From Aquila chrysaetos chrysaetos (taxonomy: Eukaryota > Chordata > Aves > Accipitriformes > Accipitridae): a DNA stretch of 64,000 nt. The notes below the pieces were generated by a model. That model had not been told where the DNA came from. It searched no databases and worked only from the letters and a program-made list of their open reading frames with translations. This document shows positions 32,800 to 44,400 of this stretch, one piece after another. The position numbers were made by a program, and so were the translations under genes. Numbering within the stretch: position 1 is the stretch's first letter; the number at the start of each line of letters is the position of its first letter. Location of the stretch: contig NC_044018.1 of assembly GCF_900496995.4 (NCBI RefSeq), positions 27,992,858-28,056,857 on the forward strand, written 5' to 3'.

Positions 32800-34450
32800 G
32801 GCCAAAGCAGGACCCCAGAGGGGCAGACCACGCTGCTGTGAGCTCCGAGCCTCGACCCGAGCTCCAGCGCGACGCTCTCGCTTGAGAACGGAGGCGTCGA
32901 TCCTCTGGCTTTCGGTCTGCGGGACGTAAGGCTGCTGCGGAGGCGACCGCTGGCGGCCGAGGTGGCCCGCGAAGGGCAGGCAAGACCCGCCGGGCCCGGC
33001 TGCTGCCCAGCCTGGAAGAGGAGCCCAGCTGCTGCCCAGCCTGGAAGAGGAGCCCCACAGCCCCAGCCGGGCTCGCTGGCGTAGGCAGCTCGGGAGGTGC
33101 TGAGCTTCGTCCCTAACCGCCCTCGGACGAGGGCTCTTCCCGGACAGTCTTCTAGCACCCACCGCATCCTGAGGAAAGCGCTCTGCAGCTCAAGCGCGCG
33201 TCAGGTGAAGGACCGCTGCTCGGTTTTAACCAGCAGCTGCGCCTCAGAGAGAAACCCCCCCTCGGCATTCCCTCGGCCTCCTCCTGCTGCCGCTCCTCGA
33301 GACCTTCCTCGCACCCCTGCCACTTGCCCCGCGGTTCCCGAGGAGAGACGGGGGTCGACGCAGCAGGGACCGGCACGGTCTCCTGGGGACGGGGAGCAGG
33401 GCAGGGGGGGACACGGCAGCACCCAGGGGCTGCCCCCCCCCGAGCGCTCTGGGCACGGGGCAGGGGAAAGGAAAGGGACCCCGCACGCCCCCAGCCCCTG
33501 CCTGACTCGCCACGAGGCTGGTGCCCTTCAGCCCCACCACCCGCGGGCCACGGCAAGGCCCTGGGGGCTGCGCCTTCGCCCCCCCCACCCCCGTTACCGT
33601 CCATCCTCCCCCCAGCGCCGGCCCCAGACGGCCGCCGGTGCTGCAGGCAGGCGGCAGCTCTGCCGACAGGCCCTCGCGGCTGCCTCGTCCCTGACGCCGA
33701 GCGGTGTGCGCAGGAGGAGCTCGGCGGCACCGGCGCGGAGCACCTCATCGCCGACCCCAACGCCGCGGACGAGGAGCTCCGGGACGGGCGCCTGAGCACC
33801 GAGGGAGGTGGTGAGCCGGGGGCGCCAGGGAAGGGTGGGCTGTGGGGACCCCGAGCTGACCCCAGGGAGGGCACAGCCACCCCGGCTGGTTTGGGGCGAC
33901 GCCCCGCTCCGCCTCCCTCTGCCAGATTTCTCCGATCGCGCCAGCGAGCCCAGGACAACGGGCCGCGAGTCTGGGCAGCGCGAAACCGGGAGTCCGGAGC
34001 GCAAGGGGGTGGGAGCCACCCCCGCGCACGGTCCCTCCGGGCCGGAGCCGCGGCACTGCTGCAGCCGAGGAGCAGGGCGACGGCGCGGCGACCCCTCCGG
34101 GCGACGGTCGGTCTGTCTGTCCAGCGAGCGGGTGCCCGCTCCGTGCCCCGCGCACCGCCGGAGAGAAGCCCCCCGGGTGAGCCCCGGCTGCCCTCGTACC
34201 CCCCCGGGGTGATGCTCCCGCGGAGAGGTCGTGCTCCAGGTGGGCTGCTTGCAGCTGCGACGGCCTCGGGACGGCTCCTGTGTCCCCCCTCCAGCCGGGC
34301 TCGCTGCGGGCGAGCGGGTGAGAAGGGGTGGGGGGCAGCCCCCCCGAGATCTCCACCCGCCCGTGAGAGACCGAAGGAGCTAACGGCTCAAACGTTGTGG
34401 CGGGGCAGGTCCTGCCGAACGACGAACTCTGCGTGACAAGGAACCCCAGG
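32800..34450. promoter_or_regulatory. CpG-rich island, likely promoter region
   Basis: About 1.6 kb of CpG-dense, GC-rich DNA between the DPH7 and ESPL1 fragments. It contains a 28-29-base tandem duplication at 32999-33056. Open frames of over 100 codons occur on both strands, as expected from composition. Since DPH7 runs leftwards from 32469, its promoter could lie here, but I could not find its first exon. Confidence 0.45.
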
Positions 34451-34899
34451 TGAAAAGAAGCCGCTCAGCACCCATCAGCGACAGGCGGGGGAGGGTGCGC
34501 CGCTCCGGGCTCTGATGATGCTGTTCCGATGTGCTGAGCAGGGCAGCTCAAAGCTCAAACTGGTCGCGTCTGCACGGAAGGGGAACGACCCCCAAGCCCA
34601 CCGGCCCGTTTCCCGACGGCTCACAAACCGCTCGTGACACCTAATTAGCCTCCTGAGTTCGAGTGCCCGCCCGCGGGAGAGGCCCAAACTGAAGCCCCAC
34701 CTGCACTCGCCCACCGGAGCCGGACCCCTCGGCTGACTGCTCCCAGGACCGGTGACCTCTTTCGCTTTTCCTTTTCCTCTGCCTTTCCCGTTCTCTCTTT
34801 CCTTTTCCACAATCCCCGCCCCTCTTCCCTTTAAAGCGTAAAACCGTTGCCCCAGTCTGGCACTAGGAGCGGATCCAGCCGCCCCGTGGCTCTTCCCTG

Positions 34900-35230
34900 A
34901 GAAGGAGTCGAGAAAGCAAGGGCTTCTGCTCTGAACCCCCTGACCCAACGGGAGGGCTCTCCTTATTCCCTGACTTGATGTATACGGTTACCACGGGTTG
35001 CACGCTTCGCTGAGGTGGCTCCGTGGCGATTCCTGCCGCGAGAAACCCCGCCACCTGCTGTTGTGCCTCCCAAGTTCAGGCTGCTTCTGCCACCAATGAA
35101 ATGGGTACTTGATCGTTTGGTGTCGTTTCACCTTAACTTAGCCCGAGGGAAATCCGAATTCACCGCGACTCCCGGCTCTGTCCAGCCCGGGTCGTGACAC
35201 CACCTCTCGAACTGTTGTTGTCCCGGGCGA
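34900..35230. repeat. possible endogenous-retrovirus-derived sequence
   Basis: The stretch containing GTGACACCACCTCTCGAAC (about 35195-35213) and CGACTCCCGGCTCTG resembles sequence I associate with avian ERV leader or LTR regions on the minus strand. It begins about 40 bases after the last ESPL1 donor, where the next ESPL1 exon should be. The family is not identified. Confidence 0.25.
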
Positions 35231-35267
35231 TGAGCTGCCTGGTCCCTGTGCTCCCACCAGCCCCGAC

Positions 35268-36013
35268 CGCTGGGGACCTGCTGCAGCTGCGTCCAGAAGC
35301 TGTCCTGCTCCTCAGACCCCAGCCCTGCGGAGCTGAACATGAAAAGTCTCTGGAGCTCGGCGAGGTGGTGGCTGCGCTGGGCAGCGCTCCCCTCCTGCAA
35401 GGAGAGCCCCCGGAGCTGCTCGGCCACGTCCCCCGCTGACTCCTTCTCTTTGCTGCAGAGGGAAAGGCAGTCGGGGGGAATAACCACCCCAAAATCGCCT
35501 TTGCTGGGGCTCTTTGTTGGGTGAGCCCCTTCTCTGTGATGCTCTGGGGATGAAGGGAGGGGAGACCGAGGGACTCACTGAATCTTCCCGTGGGCAATGC
35601 TGAGCAGCTGATGGCGAGTGGCGACAGAGACCGACTCGGAGAGCAGGTAGGCGGTGAGGAGGGGGTTCTGGTTCCCCGTGGCCAGAGCCAGGAGCTGGCA
35701 GAGCTGGCTGTAGAGCGCACCGGGACGGCAGCGGCTGACGCAGTTGAAAGTGTCTTTCGGGAGCTCAAGGACCGTGTCCAGCGAGGAGACATCTGGAAGG
35801 GACAAAGCAGCAAAACCCCGGGGCAGGATCAGCCACCGAGCCCTTGGGCAACACTGAACCGCAGCAAGGGGAGGTGGAGCAGGGAGCAGAGGGGACAGAC
35901 CTGGCGTCCCCAGCACGGCCACCAGCTCCCAGTCCAAGACCGGCATCCCACGCGCTGGAGGCTTGCAGACCAGCCCCATGTCACCCTTGGGCAGCAGCCT
36001 GACGCCCACCCAG
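35268..36013 (-). pseudogene. ESPL1: separase (ESPL1), three exons of the pre-catalytic region
   Basis: Minus-strand exons are about 36013-35901 (…MPVLDWELVAVLGTP), 35792-35579 (DVSSLDTVLELPKDTFNCVS…SVSVATRHQLLS) and 35452-35268 (AEQLRGLSLQEG…ELQRLFMFSS…VPSG). Phases join correctly (1, 2, 1) with AG acceptors and GT donors; the 5' edge of the first is uncertain. They match human separase just before its protease domain (LSTLDSI…GLYAHLC, …LQGLSLQE…IQRLFSF). Separase is the C50 cysteine protease that cleaves cohesin at anaphase; its catalytic His and Cys are further C-terminal and absent. All three exons are open. Typed as fragment: upstream is a repeat at 36.04 kb, downstream the expected next exon is missing. 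Confidence 0.85.
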
Positions 36014-36039
36014 CCGCTCACCCATTCCCCCTCCAGAGG

Positions 36040-36185
36040 AAATGGTGAGGAAATAGGACAAAAACAGCTGCGTGGGTCGAGATCAAGACAGGGAGGTCGC
36101 TCACCAGTTAGCAGCCCAGCCAGAACAAACCCAATTTGGGGAAAATTAACTTGTTACCAATTAAAATAGATTTGGGTGGGCAGAA
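36040..36185. repeat. interspersed repeat, copy 2
   Basis: GCGTGGGTCGAGATCAAGAC… at about 36071 through GGGGAAAATTAACTTG is a diverged relative of the repeat at 5.94-6.42 kb. It sits next to the ESPL1 exon at 36013-35901. Confidence 0.55.
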
Positions 36186-36359
36186 AGCCACGTCCTCCGC
36201 ACTCACCAGAATGCATGTGGCAACCCAGAGAGAGCTCCCATGAAAACATGCAGCTGTCCAGGTCTCAGGCTGCAGGGAGTGCCAGAGCCTTTCCCTATGA
36301 ACAAATGGCAGTAGTGAGAACAGCCATGTGAGGTGTGACCAAGTGGATGATCTGCTCAG

Positions 36360-37490
36360 CGGTGGCAGAGCTGCAGGAGGAAGTAGAAAGGTGAAGAAGC
36401 ATCAGGGAGTCTAAGAAAGACTGCTGGAACCACGCTCTGCCCTCCCTCAGACAGAACCATGAACAGACACCAGAAAAACCCCAAGATCAAGGGGATCCTG
36501 TGCCCTCCCCCCGCCAGGCTGACGGCAGTAGCTGAAAGGAAAGGAGTGAACGGAGGCGAGGCCATGCTGGAGGCGGCAAGCGAACCCCCTCCTTGGCCAC
36601 CTCGCCTTCCCAGGTCCCCCTGTACAACAGGCATGAGGTTCGGGATGGGGAAGGCCAGTCAACGGAGGATGTGGATGACGGGCCAGCTACGCCAGAGGTG
36701 TTGCCGAGGTCAGGAGGACCTACCCCCATATCACGACCACCTCCATGAGGAAGACAAGACGGGTTAGGGTTGTGGGTGACTCCCTTCTGAGGGGAACAGA
36801 GGGTCCGAGATGCCGGACAGAGCCTCCTCTTTGGGAAGCCTGCTGCCTCCCTGGGGCCCGGGTTAAGGACAGCACTAGGAAACTTGCCAGCCTGGGATGA
36901 CCCTCGGGCTATTGCCCATTACTGCTCTTCCATGTGGGTGGCCATGAAGCCCCAATGCGTAGTCCAAGGGCGATCAAAACAGACTTCGAGGCCTCGAACA
37001 ACATTCGAGGGATGGTTGGGAAGGGAATCTGGAATCTGGGAGTTGGTTTTCCCTCGCTCCTTCCAGTTGCGGGCAGTGACATTGGAAGAAACAGGCGGAC
37101 CAAGTCTATTAATACATGGCTCTGGGGCTGGTGTCACCAACAGAATTTGGGGTTTTTTTTTCGATAATGGGGTGGCCTACATGGCACCAGGCCCGCTGGC
37201 GTCAGATGGGATTCGCCTTTCTCAAAGGGGGGAGAGGGCCTTTGCTCACGAGCTAGCGGGGCTCATTGACAGAGCTGTAAACTAGACTTGGAGGGGGAGT
37301 GGGATGAAATCAGGCTTGCCCGTGACAAGCTGTGGGATGACACGCCAAGGTTAGAGGGAGAAACCTCAGCCTGTTGCTCCGAGACATGCTGGGTACACCG
37401 TGTACCATGTGGGACAGCTGTGTGGGACTACCTAGAGGCAACAGATTTATCCTTTTCACAAATACAAAACAAACAGGTTCTGTAGGAAGG
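36360..37490 (+). mobile_element. CR1 LINE ORF1 remnant with SGNH-esterase motifs
   Basis: The plus strand, across frames, gives VPLYNRHEVRDGEGQSTEDV, then RVVGDSLLRGTEGPRC, LPGARVKDSTRKLASLG, a stop, and DGIRLSQRGERAFAHELAGL. GDSLLRG is the block I serine motif and DGIRLS the block V motif of SGNH/GDSL hydrolases, a domain known in CR1 ORF1 proteins. Stops and shifts show it is dead. It has no continuation into an ORF2 on this strand. Confidence 0.75.
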
Positions 37491-38040
37491 AGAAGTCCGC
37501 AGCAGAGAAGGGGGGGATTTTTTTGAAACCTTTGAAGTCACCATCATCTCATGAGTCTTTGGCAGTTTCTCATGGGAGAATATCAAAGATTTCTTGGAAA
37601 ATCTTCTCTTTAAAGTCTGATTTTCTTAAGGAACTACCAAAACCTGCAAACAGCTGCCTCGCTAACAGAATGTTCGTGCATCACATTATTCCGCACAGAA
37701 TCTCATACCCCCTTGAAATTACACAAAGGTCCTTACAAAGAAAAACATATATTAGAAATCTAACATAAATCCAGAAATTTTTCATTAGGCTAATGGACCA
37801 GCATTTTTGTGGAAGCAAAGAAATGTGACGCCAAAAGCCCTTAACAGAAAAATAGCTCAACCTTGAAGGGCAGTAGTATAGACACAGGTGCTGGGTGTCT
37901 GCTTCTCTGCTTGCACCCAGCAGACTAAGCCAGAGATGTCTCTAATGCAAAAATTGCAAGAGAAGGTGGTTTCTGGATTCCTGTTCAGACTCTTGCCTGC
38001 CCTTTCTGCTCACCTCCACAATATTCAGATAAAAAAGGAA
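37490..38040. other. non-coding, AT-rich
   Basis: Nothing recognised. Confidence 0.35.
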
Positions 38041-38487
38041 TGTCCTGGGTTCAGCTGGGATAGAGTTAATTTTTACAGGAACCTGGGAGGTGGGGGGGCA
38101 TAGCCGGGGCAGCTGACCTGAACTAGCCAAGGAGCTATTCCATACCATGTGCCATCATGCTCAGTATATACATGGGGAGTGGGCCGGGGGGAGGGCTCTC
38201 CTGCTCTCGACTTTCGGTGGGGGGAAGTGGCGGAGCGTCGGGTCCCGGGTGGTGAGCAGTTGCACTGTGCATCACTCTTTTCTGTATACTCTTTCATTAG
38301 TACCGTCGTTGTTGTTGTAACTTTTTTTTGCGTTGTCCCAGTAAACTGCCCTTATCTCAGCCCTCGAGGTTCCAGGTTTTTTTTCTTTTCTCTCCTCCGT
38401 CTCCCCCCTATCCCACCGGAGGGGGGCGGGAGGAGCGAGCGAGCGGCTGCCTGGTCCTTTGTTACCGGCTGGGCTGAAACCACGACA
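38041..38487 (+). mobile_element. ERVL-type solo LTR with target-site duplication
   Basis: It begins TGTCCTGGGTTCAGCTGGG and ends GGCTGAAACCACGACA, with TGTC/GACA inverted ends. GGAA precedes it (38037-38040) and follows it (38488-38491), a 4-base (possibly eroded 5-base) target-site duplication. It resembles an abundant neoavian ERVL LTR. No internal genes are attached. Confidence 0.8.
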
Positions 38488-41400
38488 GGAAGTATTATAA
38501 AAAGCCAATTCTTCTGTACCATTGGGGTGTCTTCTAGGATTAAAAATAAAGGAAATGTTCTAAATGATGGTTGCTTCATGAAGTCAGAAGTGGGGAGGCT
38601 CTAGGTGAGGTATGGTCAAGAAGATCAGCATTAGAGGCTCATGTCTAGTCCCCTGTACAGTCAGTGGAGAACAGGATGGAGCGGGAGCTCCTTAACTGGG
38701 CTTAATTTCTAAACACAAATCTATTTTTTCTTTTTCCTGACCCTAAAGACACAGAAAATTAACCTATTAAAACCTGCCTGCCCAAGAAAACACCGCCATG
38801 GCTGTTTACTTTTTTGCAAGTCTCAGAACTGGATACTTTAGCATTCTGCAGACTTTCTAAAATTTGGAGCAGTAAGAAATGCCCTCAATTAAGGCAGAGT
38901 ATCCATAATGGAATAAAATTCATCACCTGTCATGAAAATAAAGATAGCCCACAAAGTTTCCCATCTTGGTCAGATTCTGAAAACCTCTAAATCATACTCT
39001 CTTATCCCTTGACCCAGTTTCTATGGTATGGTTGTGTCGATGGACAAAGTACTCAGATTTGTAGAGCAATCCAGTACGCTTAGTTGTTAACACCAAAGTA
39101 GCTAGAACATGAAACCAATGTCAAATTCAGGGACCTGAGTAACAAACTCAAAGTATGCAGTACACCAATAATGTAGCCTGCGATCCAGAAAAATGAACAT
39201 GTACGTACAGGACAAAAAAGACACCTCTTACAAGCCCATCAATACAGCATTCTGAGTGCCTGGATTCATTACTGCTTCCACCCTTAGGGCCATTCAGCTT
39301 CCAACTGGAGCTCATTTATCTTCACTGCATTCAGGTCCTCAAGCTGTTTGCAATTCAGTGGCCCTAGCAGCTGTCCCAGATTCCAAGTCTTCTGCCAGAT
39401 GTCAGCAAAGAGCCGTCCCATCCCACACAAATCTGATGTACCTTGTCTTTCTTCCTCAACTACGCACCCGTCAGTAGATCTATCAACAGGTGGAGCAATA
39501 GATTTCCGTATGCTTTTGCCATTACCTCTGTGAAAAACCCTCATCCCTTAAGCATAAATACAGATTGTTCTGTGAATCAAGCCAGTCTAGTCTACAATAT
39601 TTCTTTTTAAACCCACAAAACTAAAATTGCTTTTGATGATTGTTAATGATATTAAACAAGACAGTAAGCATATTGATTCACTGCGTGCTATGTTTTCCAG
39701 CCAACCTTGCATTAGAAACTTATTGCAGGTAAGGGACATTTCTTTTTCTTCACCCAAGCGAGCAAAGCCGTCATATATCTGTAAGTGAATAATTAAGTGA
39801 AGCATTCATATGCTCACCCTCTCAAAGGAACCCTCGGAAACCTCTTCGAAGAAGTTACTCTTGGGACAGGTTGTGGCCATTTCCCAACCTCTAGGGACTT
39901 CACTATTTATTCTTCACTACCCCACCCTTATACCATGATCGACACTATTTACAGAAATCAGGAATGCCAATATCCTTTTGAAACCAACACAGCCAATTTT
40001 AAAGTTTTCTTCTTTGGGTTTTATATCAGCCAACTTGAAGGCACTGTACAAGCAGGTAATTCTGGCTATTCCTGGAAGGAAAATTAGTGTCTCATCTGCT
40101 AAGCCAAGGGGATGATTAGCTCCAATTGCTCAGTTAGTGACTCTCCCCCAACAACTGTTTTCCCTTCAAATCCAAAGGCGCAGTCTGAGCAAAACAAGGA
40201 GCTCCTGGAGCCATGACTCCCTTAATAGCCCAGAGGGAGATACTTCTACACAAACACTTCATTTGTTATTAGACACATTCAAATTTGAATTAAATATTGC
40301 CCACTTGCTTTGCGTTTATTATATCACCATTTAACTACCATGTATGTGTTTGTCATTTGTACAGGAAGTTCAACACAGTGTTTTTCTTTGAAAATACTTT
40401 TCTGCCACTTTCCCAATTTAACAGACCACATCTTTTTCTATGAAATTTCTGCTTTATCTCAGGGCAGGGGGAGGATATTTCTTCTTTGCTGTGAAACTCA
40501 CAACCTGCTTTCTGAGATGTTTTTCAACCTGTTGTCAAAACTGCCTGCATAAGAAATGATGCTTAGGAAGAAGTTGCAAGCTACTGGTATCATACACTTA
40601 TATTCAGTTTCATTGACACCCCTTCAATTTCGCATAACCTGTTTGGGCCAATTCCGTCACTAAAACCTATGAAAAAGTAAAACTTAACATGCTTGCACAA
40701 GTGACAAAATGCTATTTAAAAAAAAAATCCACGGGGAAAAAAATAAATCGGGAGCGAAGAGTGCATGAAATACACATTGAAGTTACTCAGCTAGTCCTTT
40801 ACGGATGATAAAATGTGTTGTAGAGTGACAAAGTACATGTCATCATTTTACGGAGACCTAAAGCATTTTAAAGTTGAGATAGAAAAGCATCATCATGTGG
40901 GCAAAAAGCTATTTCACATTATGGACAGAAAGACTGTGGAAGCTTTCTTGCCACATGGGAAATGCTAGGAACGTATAAAGAGCATTTAAGAAAACCTCTC
41001 TTGCTTGTTGTTTCCAGCCAGCACAGAGTTTCTTGATCCACTGGGTCATCACCTGAGCCCACAGTTTGTCACTGGAAAACTCAAGCCAAGTGGGTAAGAA
41101 CTTAAAGCAGTTTGGTGGTTCAATAATAGTACAAATCACTCCTGAAGCCATTAAGAGCATTTTCCAAAACCCTTTCATACCATCACTCTGCATAAAGCAA
41201 GCTGCTGCACCAGCATGAGTGCTCTGGGCTCATTCACCCATACAACACCTCATGTGAAAGCCAAGCCAAATGAGCTTATAGGAGAAGAAAAAGTAATCTG
41301 ATTTACTTCCAGATTTAACAGAATTCTGAAAGGGATCCAGCAGCTCATACCTTGCCTCAAGCATAACGTAGACGTTTCCCATGAAATAAAAACATGTCAA

Positions 41401-44400
41401 AAGAATAAATAACCCACTACATTACTACTTAGGAACATCTGTAAGTCTATAAAACTGTTACTCAGCAACATTAAAGGAAAAAAAGCCCCAAACACATAAA
41501 GGCAAGAATGCTGAAAACATTAGAAAACGCAAGATTTCTTCTCTGCACAGACCACAGAGGACTGAGGCAGAGAGAGCTTCTCCCCCGTGGCCACATAGTC
41601 CTGCCTTCCAGCTCCTCTTTCACACGCAGGAAGCATTCGGGGCAGCACCATGGGAGAAGGAAGGTCTGCTCGCCTACTCAGCAGGGCCAAGGGACAATGG
41701 AGACAAACTGGCCACCACTCTCCTGAAACTCAGGAAAATGCAAGTTGTGTATGGGAACAAGAGGATGGTACAGGTGCGAGAAGACTGTCCAAACCACAGC
41801 ATGATTGGTCTTTAGGACTAACAGCAGGCTACCAGAATTCTATGCTATTCACCTGGGAATTTTAAAGGCACTCCAACATACAGCCACAGAACTATTAACC
41901 ATGCTGCCTAGCTTCCCTCCAAGACAAACTTAACAAACAAGACACAAAAAGCTGAGGATGTGCTGCCAATTTCAATAAAAGGGCTCCAGGGAACTACAGG
42001 CTGGTAGCTATGGCCTCACCCCTACACTGAGAAAATTGATAGAAATAGTAAGAATGGATTAGCAGGTATGCAAATAAACATGATATAGGAGTGCCAGCAT
42101 GGTGTGGCTACTTTTACAACAAACTTCCCATGACATATATGGATAAGTGTGGTGTGTATGATATATATAGTGTGCTTGGATCTCTAACAAACCTTTGGCA
42201 ATGTCTCTCACCACAGGCTTTTAAAGAAATCAAACTGTCATGGGATGAGATGGAAGGTCCTTCTGTGAATTAACAACTGGTTAGATGAGAAGAAACAGCA
42301 CAGGAATAAATAGGCAGTTTTCACAACAGCTCTGGATTTGCATTTGTGCTACTCAACATATTCATTATTTATGGGGAAAATGGAGCAAGCAGCAAGATGA
42401 TAAAGTTTGTTGGTGATTACAGAATCAGGAGAACTAACTGTGAAGAGCTGCAGATAGATTTGTCAGGTATTCACACACACACGCACACCACAAAGTAATA
42501 ACCAGTCTAGTGAATGGAAACCCTGGAGCCACCACAGTTCAATTCAAGCAAGGAACCACTCACTCTCAGACGGCAAAGCTCAGTGCCGGTTGCAAGAGCA
42601 AAGGGAAGGTCGGGAGCGAGCAGGTCAGGGATCCCCAATGTGACAGGGAACGGCACCGTACCACTGCAAATCCTTGGTGCAGCCTAGGGCTGCTGCCCTG
42701 AGCAATTTTCAGAGGATACAGCAGAACAAGAAAAGGTTCAAAGAAGGGATGTGCCTGAAGCCACAAGACAAAGATTTGCTTCCTATTGGAGAGCTGCACT
42801 TGATTAGACGTGTTCTTGTTACATGAACGCAGCTGTGCTACGTGTTTCTAGACTGGGTTCACCGTGGCCAGCCTGTAATTTTGCCTACATTAAACAATAT
42901 TGGATTTACCTACTTCTGTTTTGTGGCCTGGTACTAAAAAAACCTCATCAGAGCTGAGTTATACAAGAAGAGCTCATGTCCCCCACTTTAGGTGGCTGGG
43001 CTCAATTACGGTGCTGTGCTGGTGAATTGGAAAATAACTTGAGAAGTTGCACAGTTTCTGAAAGGCAGTAGCAGAAGGGAACGAGGAAGATGAAGGAGGA
43101 AGAAGAAAGGGGCCGCTCTACTTCTGCAGGGATTCAGGAGCTGATGGGCAAGGGAAGGCACTAGAGACAGCATTAAAGCTTGTTCTGCTTTCATGTCCCC
43201 TGCCACTCACGCAACTCTCCTCCGAAGAACCTCCTAAAATGCCTGGCAGGCAAACTACGAATCTGGGAGATGTCAAGAAAATAGCCTCTTGATGAGATTT
43301 ATGAGGCACTAACAGATTTATGCAGCCACTCATAAGGTGAGATAGACGCCCACTTGCACAGCCTTACCACCACATTAGAAATACAATTCTATTTTGTGCC
43401 TAGCAGCTGACCTGTTGGCACAATGCGCTGCCTTATCTACAATTTCTGCAAAACCGTAGAAGCATTTGGACTACAGCTCTAGTCTAGTTCCTGGTACCTC
43501 ATTTCTCTTCACACGCCTCTCAGCTTCCACTAATTCTGAGACCTTTTCTTAAACAAAAGCACCATTGCTCTGTTTTCAAATAGACAAAATGAGGCATGTC
43601 TCCACAAATGCTTCACTGGTACTACTCTGTAACTTACCAGTGCTAGATACAGATCTGAATGTATGACTCCAGATCATTTAATAGCAGGTAATTTATTAGT
43701 CTGGGGCCACTTTTAGCCAATCAGCCCAACTGGACAGAGATTGGCCATTAGAAGTCCTGACCTGTACTTTCCTATAAATACCCAGAATCATGCTGATTCA
43801 GTCATGGGACCCACCATGGGCACTTTTATGGCAAGTATAACAGATTCAGGAAACCCAGACCTCATTAGTATGGTCAACTGTTTAGTCCTAATAGAAGATA
43901 CTTGAAAACTGTCTTAGAAAAGGAAGAGGCCAGTTTGTCCCTCTCAGGCCAGAGGTGAGGATTACCTTGTTCCATGCCCTTATGCACTAACTCTTCCCCT
44001 TTTGTACTAAATATACAGTCAAAAATCAGCCTTAACAACTTCCTCTGTATTACAGGTCTTTTGAACTTCAGATATATTAGTCCGTCCTGGGTTTTTTCAG
44101 CCCCTGCAACTCCTTTCACATTTCCCATTTCAGCAGCTTATGATCCTGGTATTTTTCAAACAAACCCCATGAAGGAATGGCAACAACGCTGCATCAAGCT
44201 TCACAGCTTTCTGCAAGACCTCCTCACCAGCAAGAAACTGTGCCATAACAGTTCACACTTTGCCCAATATCAGACATATTCTTGATGTGTTGCTTTTAAT
44301 GTACCACTGCCTGGAAGGGTTAGTTTGGGGGTGCTGCGCCCCCTGCCCCTCTTTGTTTCTACATACAGCCTCTAGACTTTGCTCGTCTAAACTGCTGGGT

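Noticed and set aside
33324..34436. A 370-codon plus-strand frame in the CpG island
   Set aside because: Opposite-strand frames of up to 268 codons overlap it and composition is Pro/Arg/Ala/Gly-rich; no domain or conserved motif was seen.
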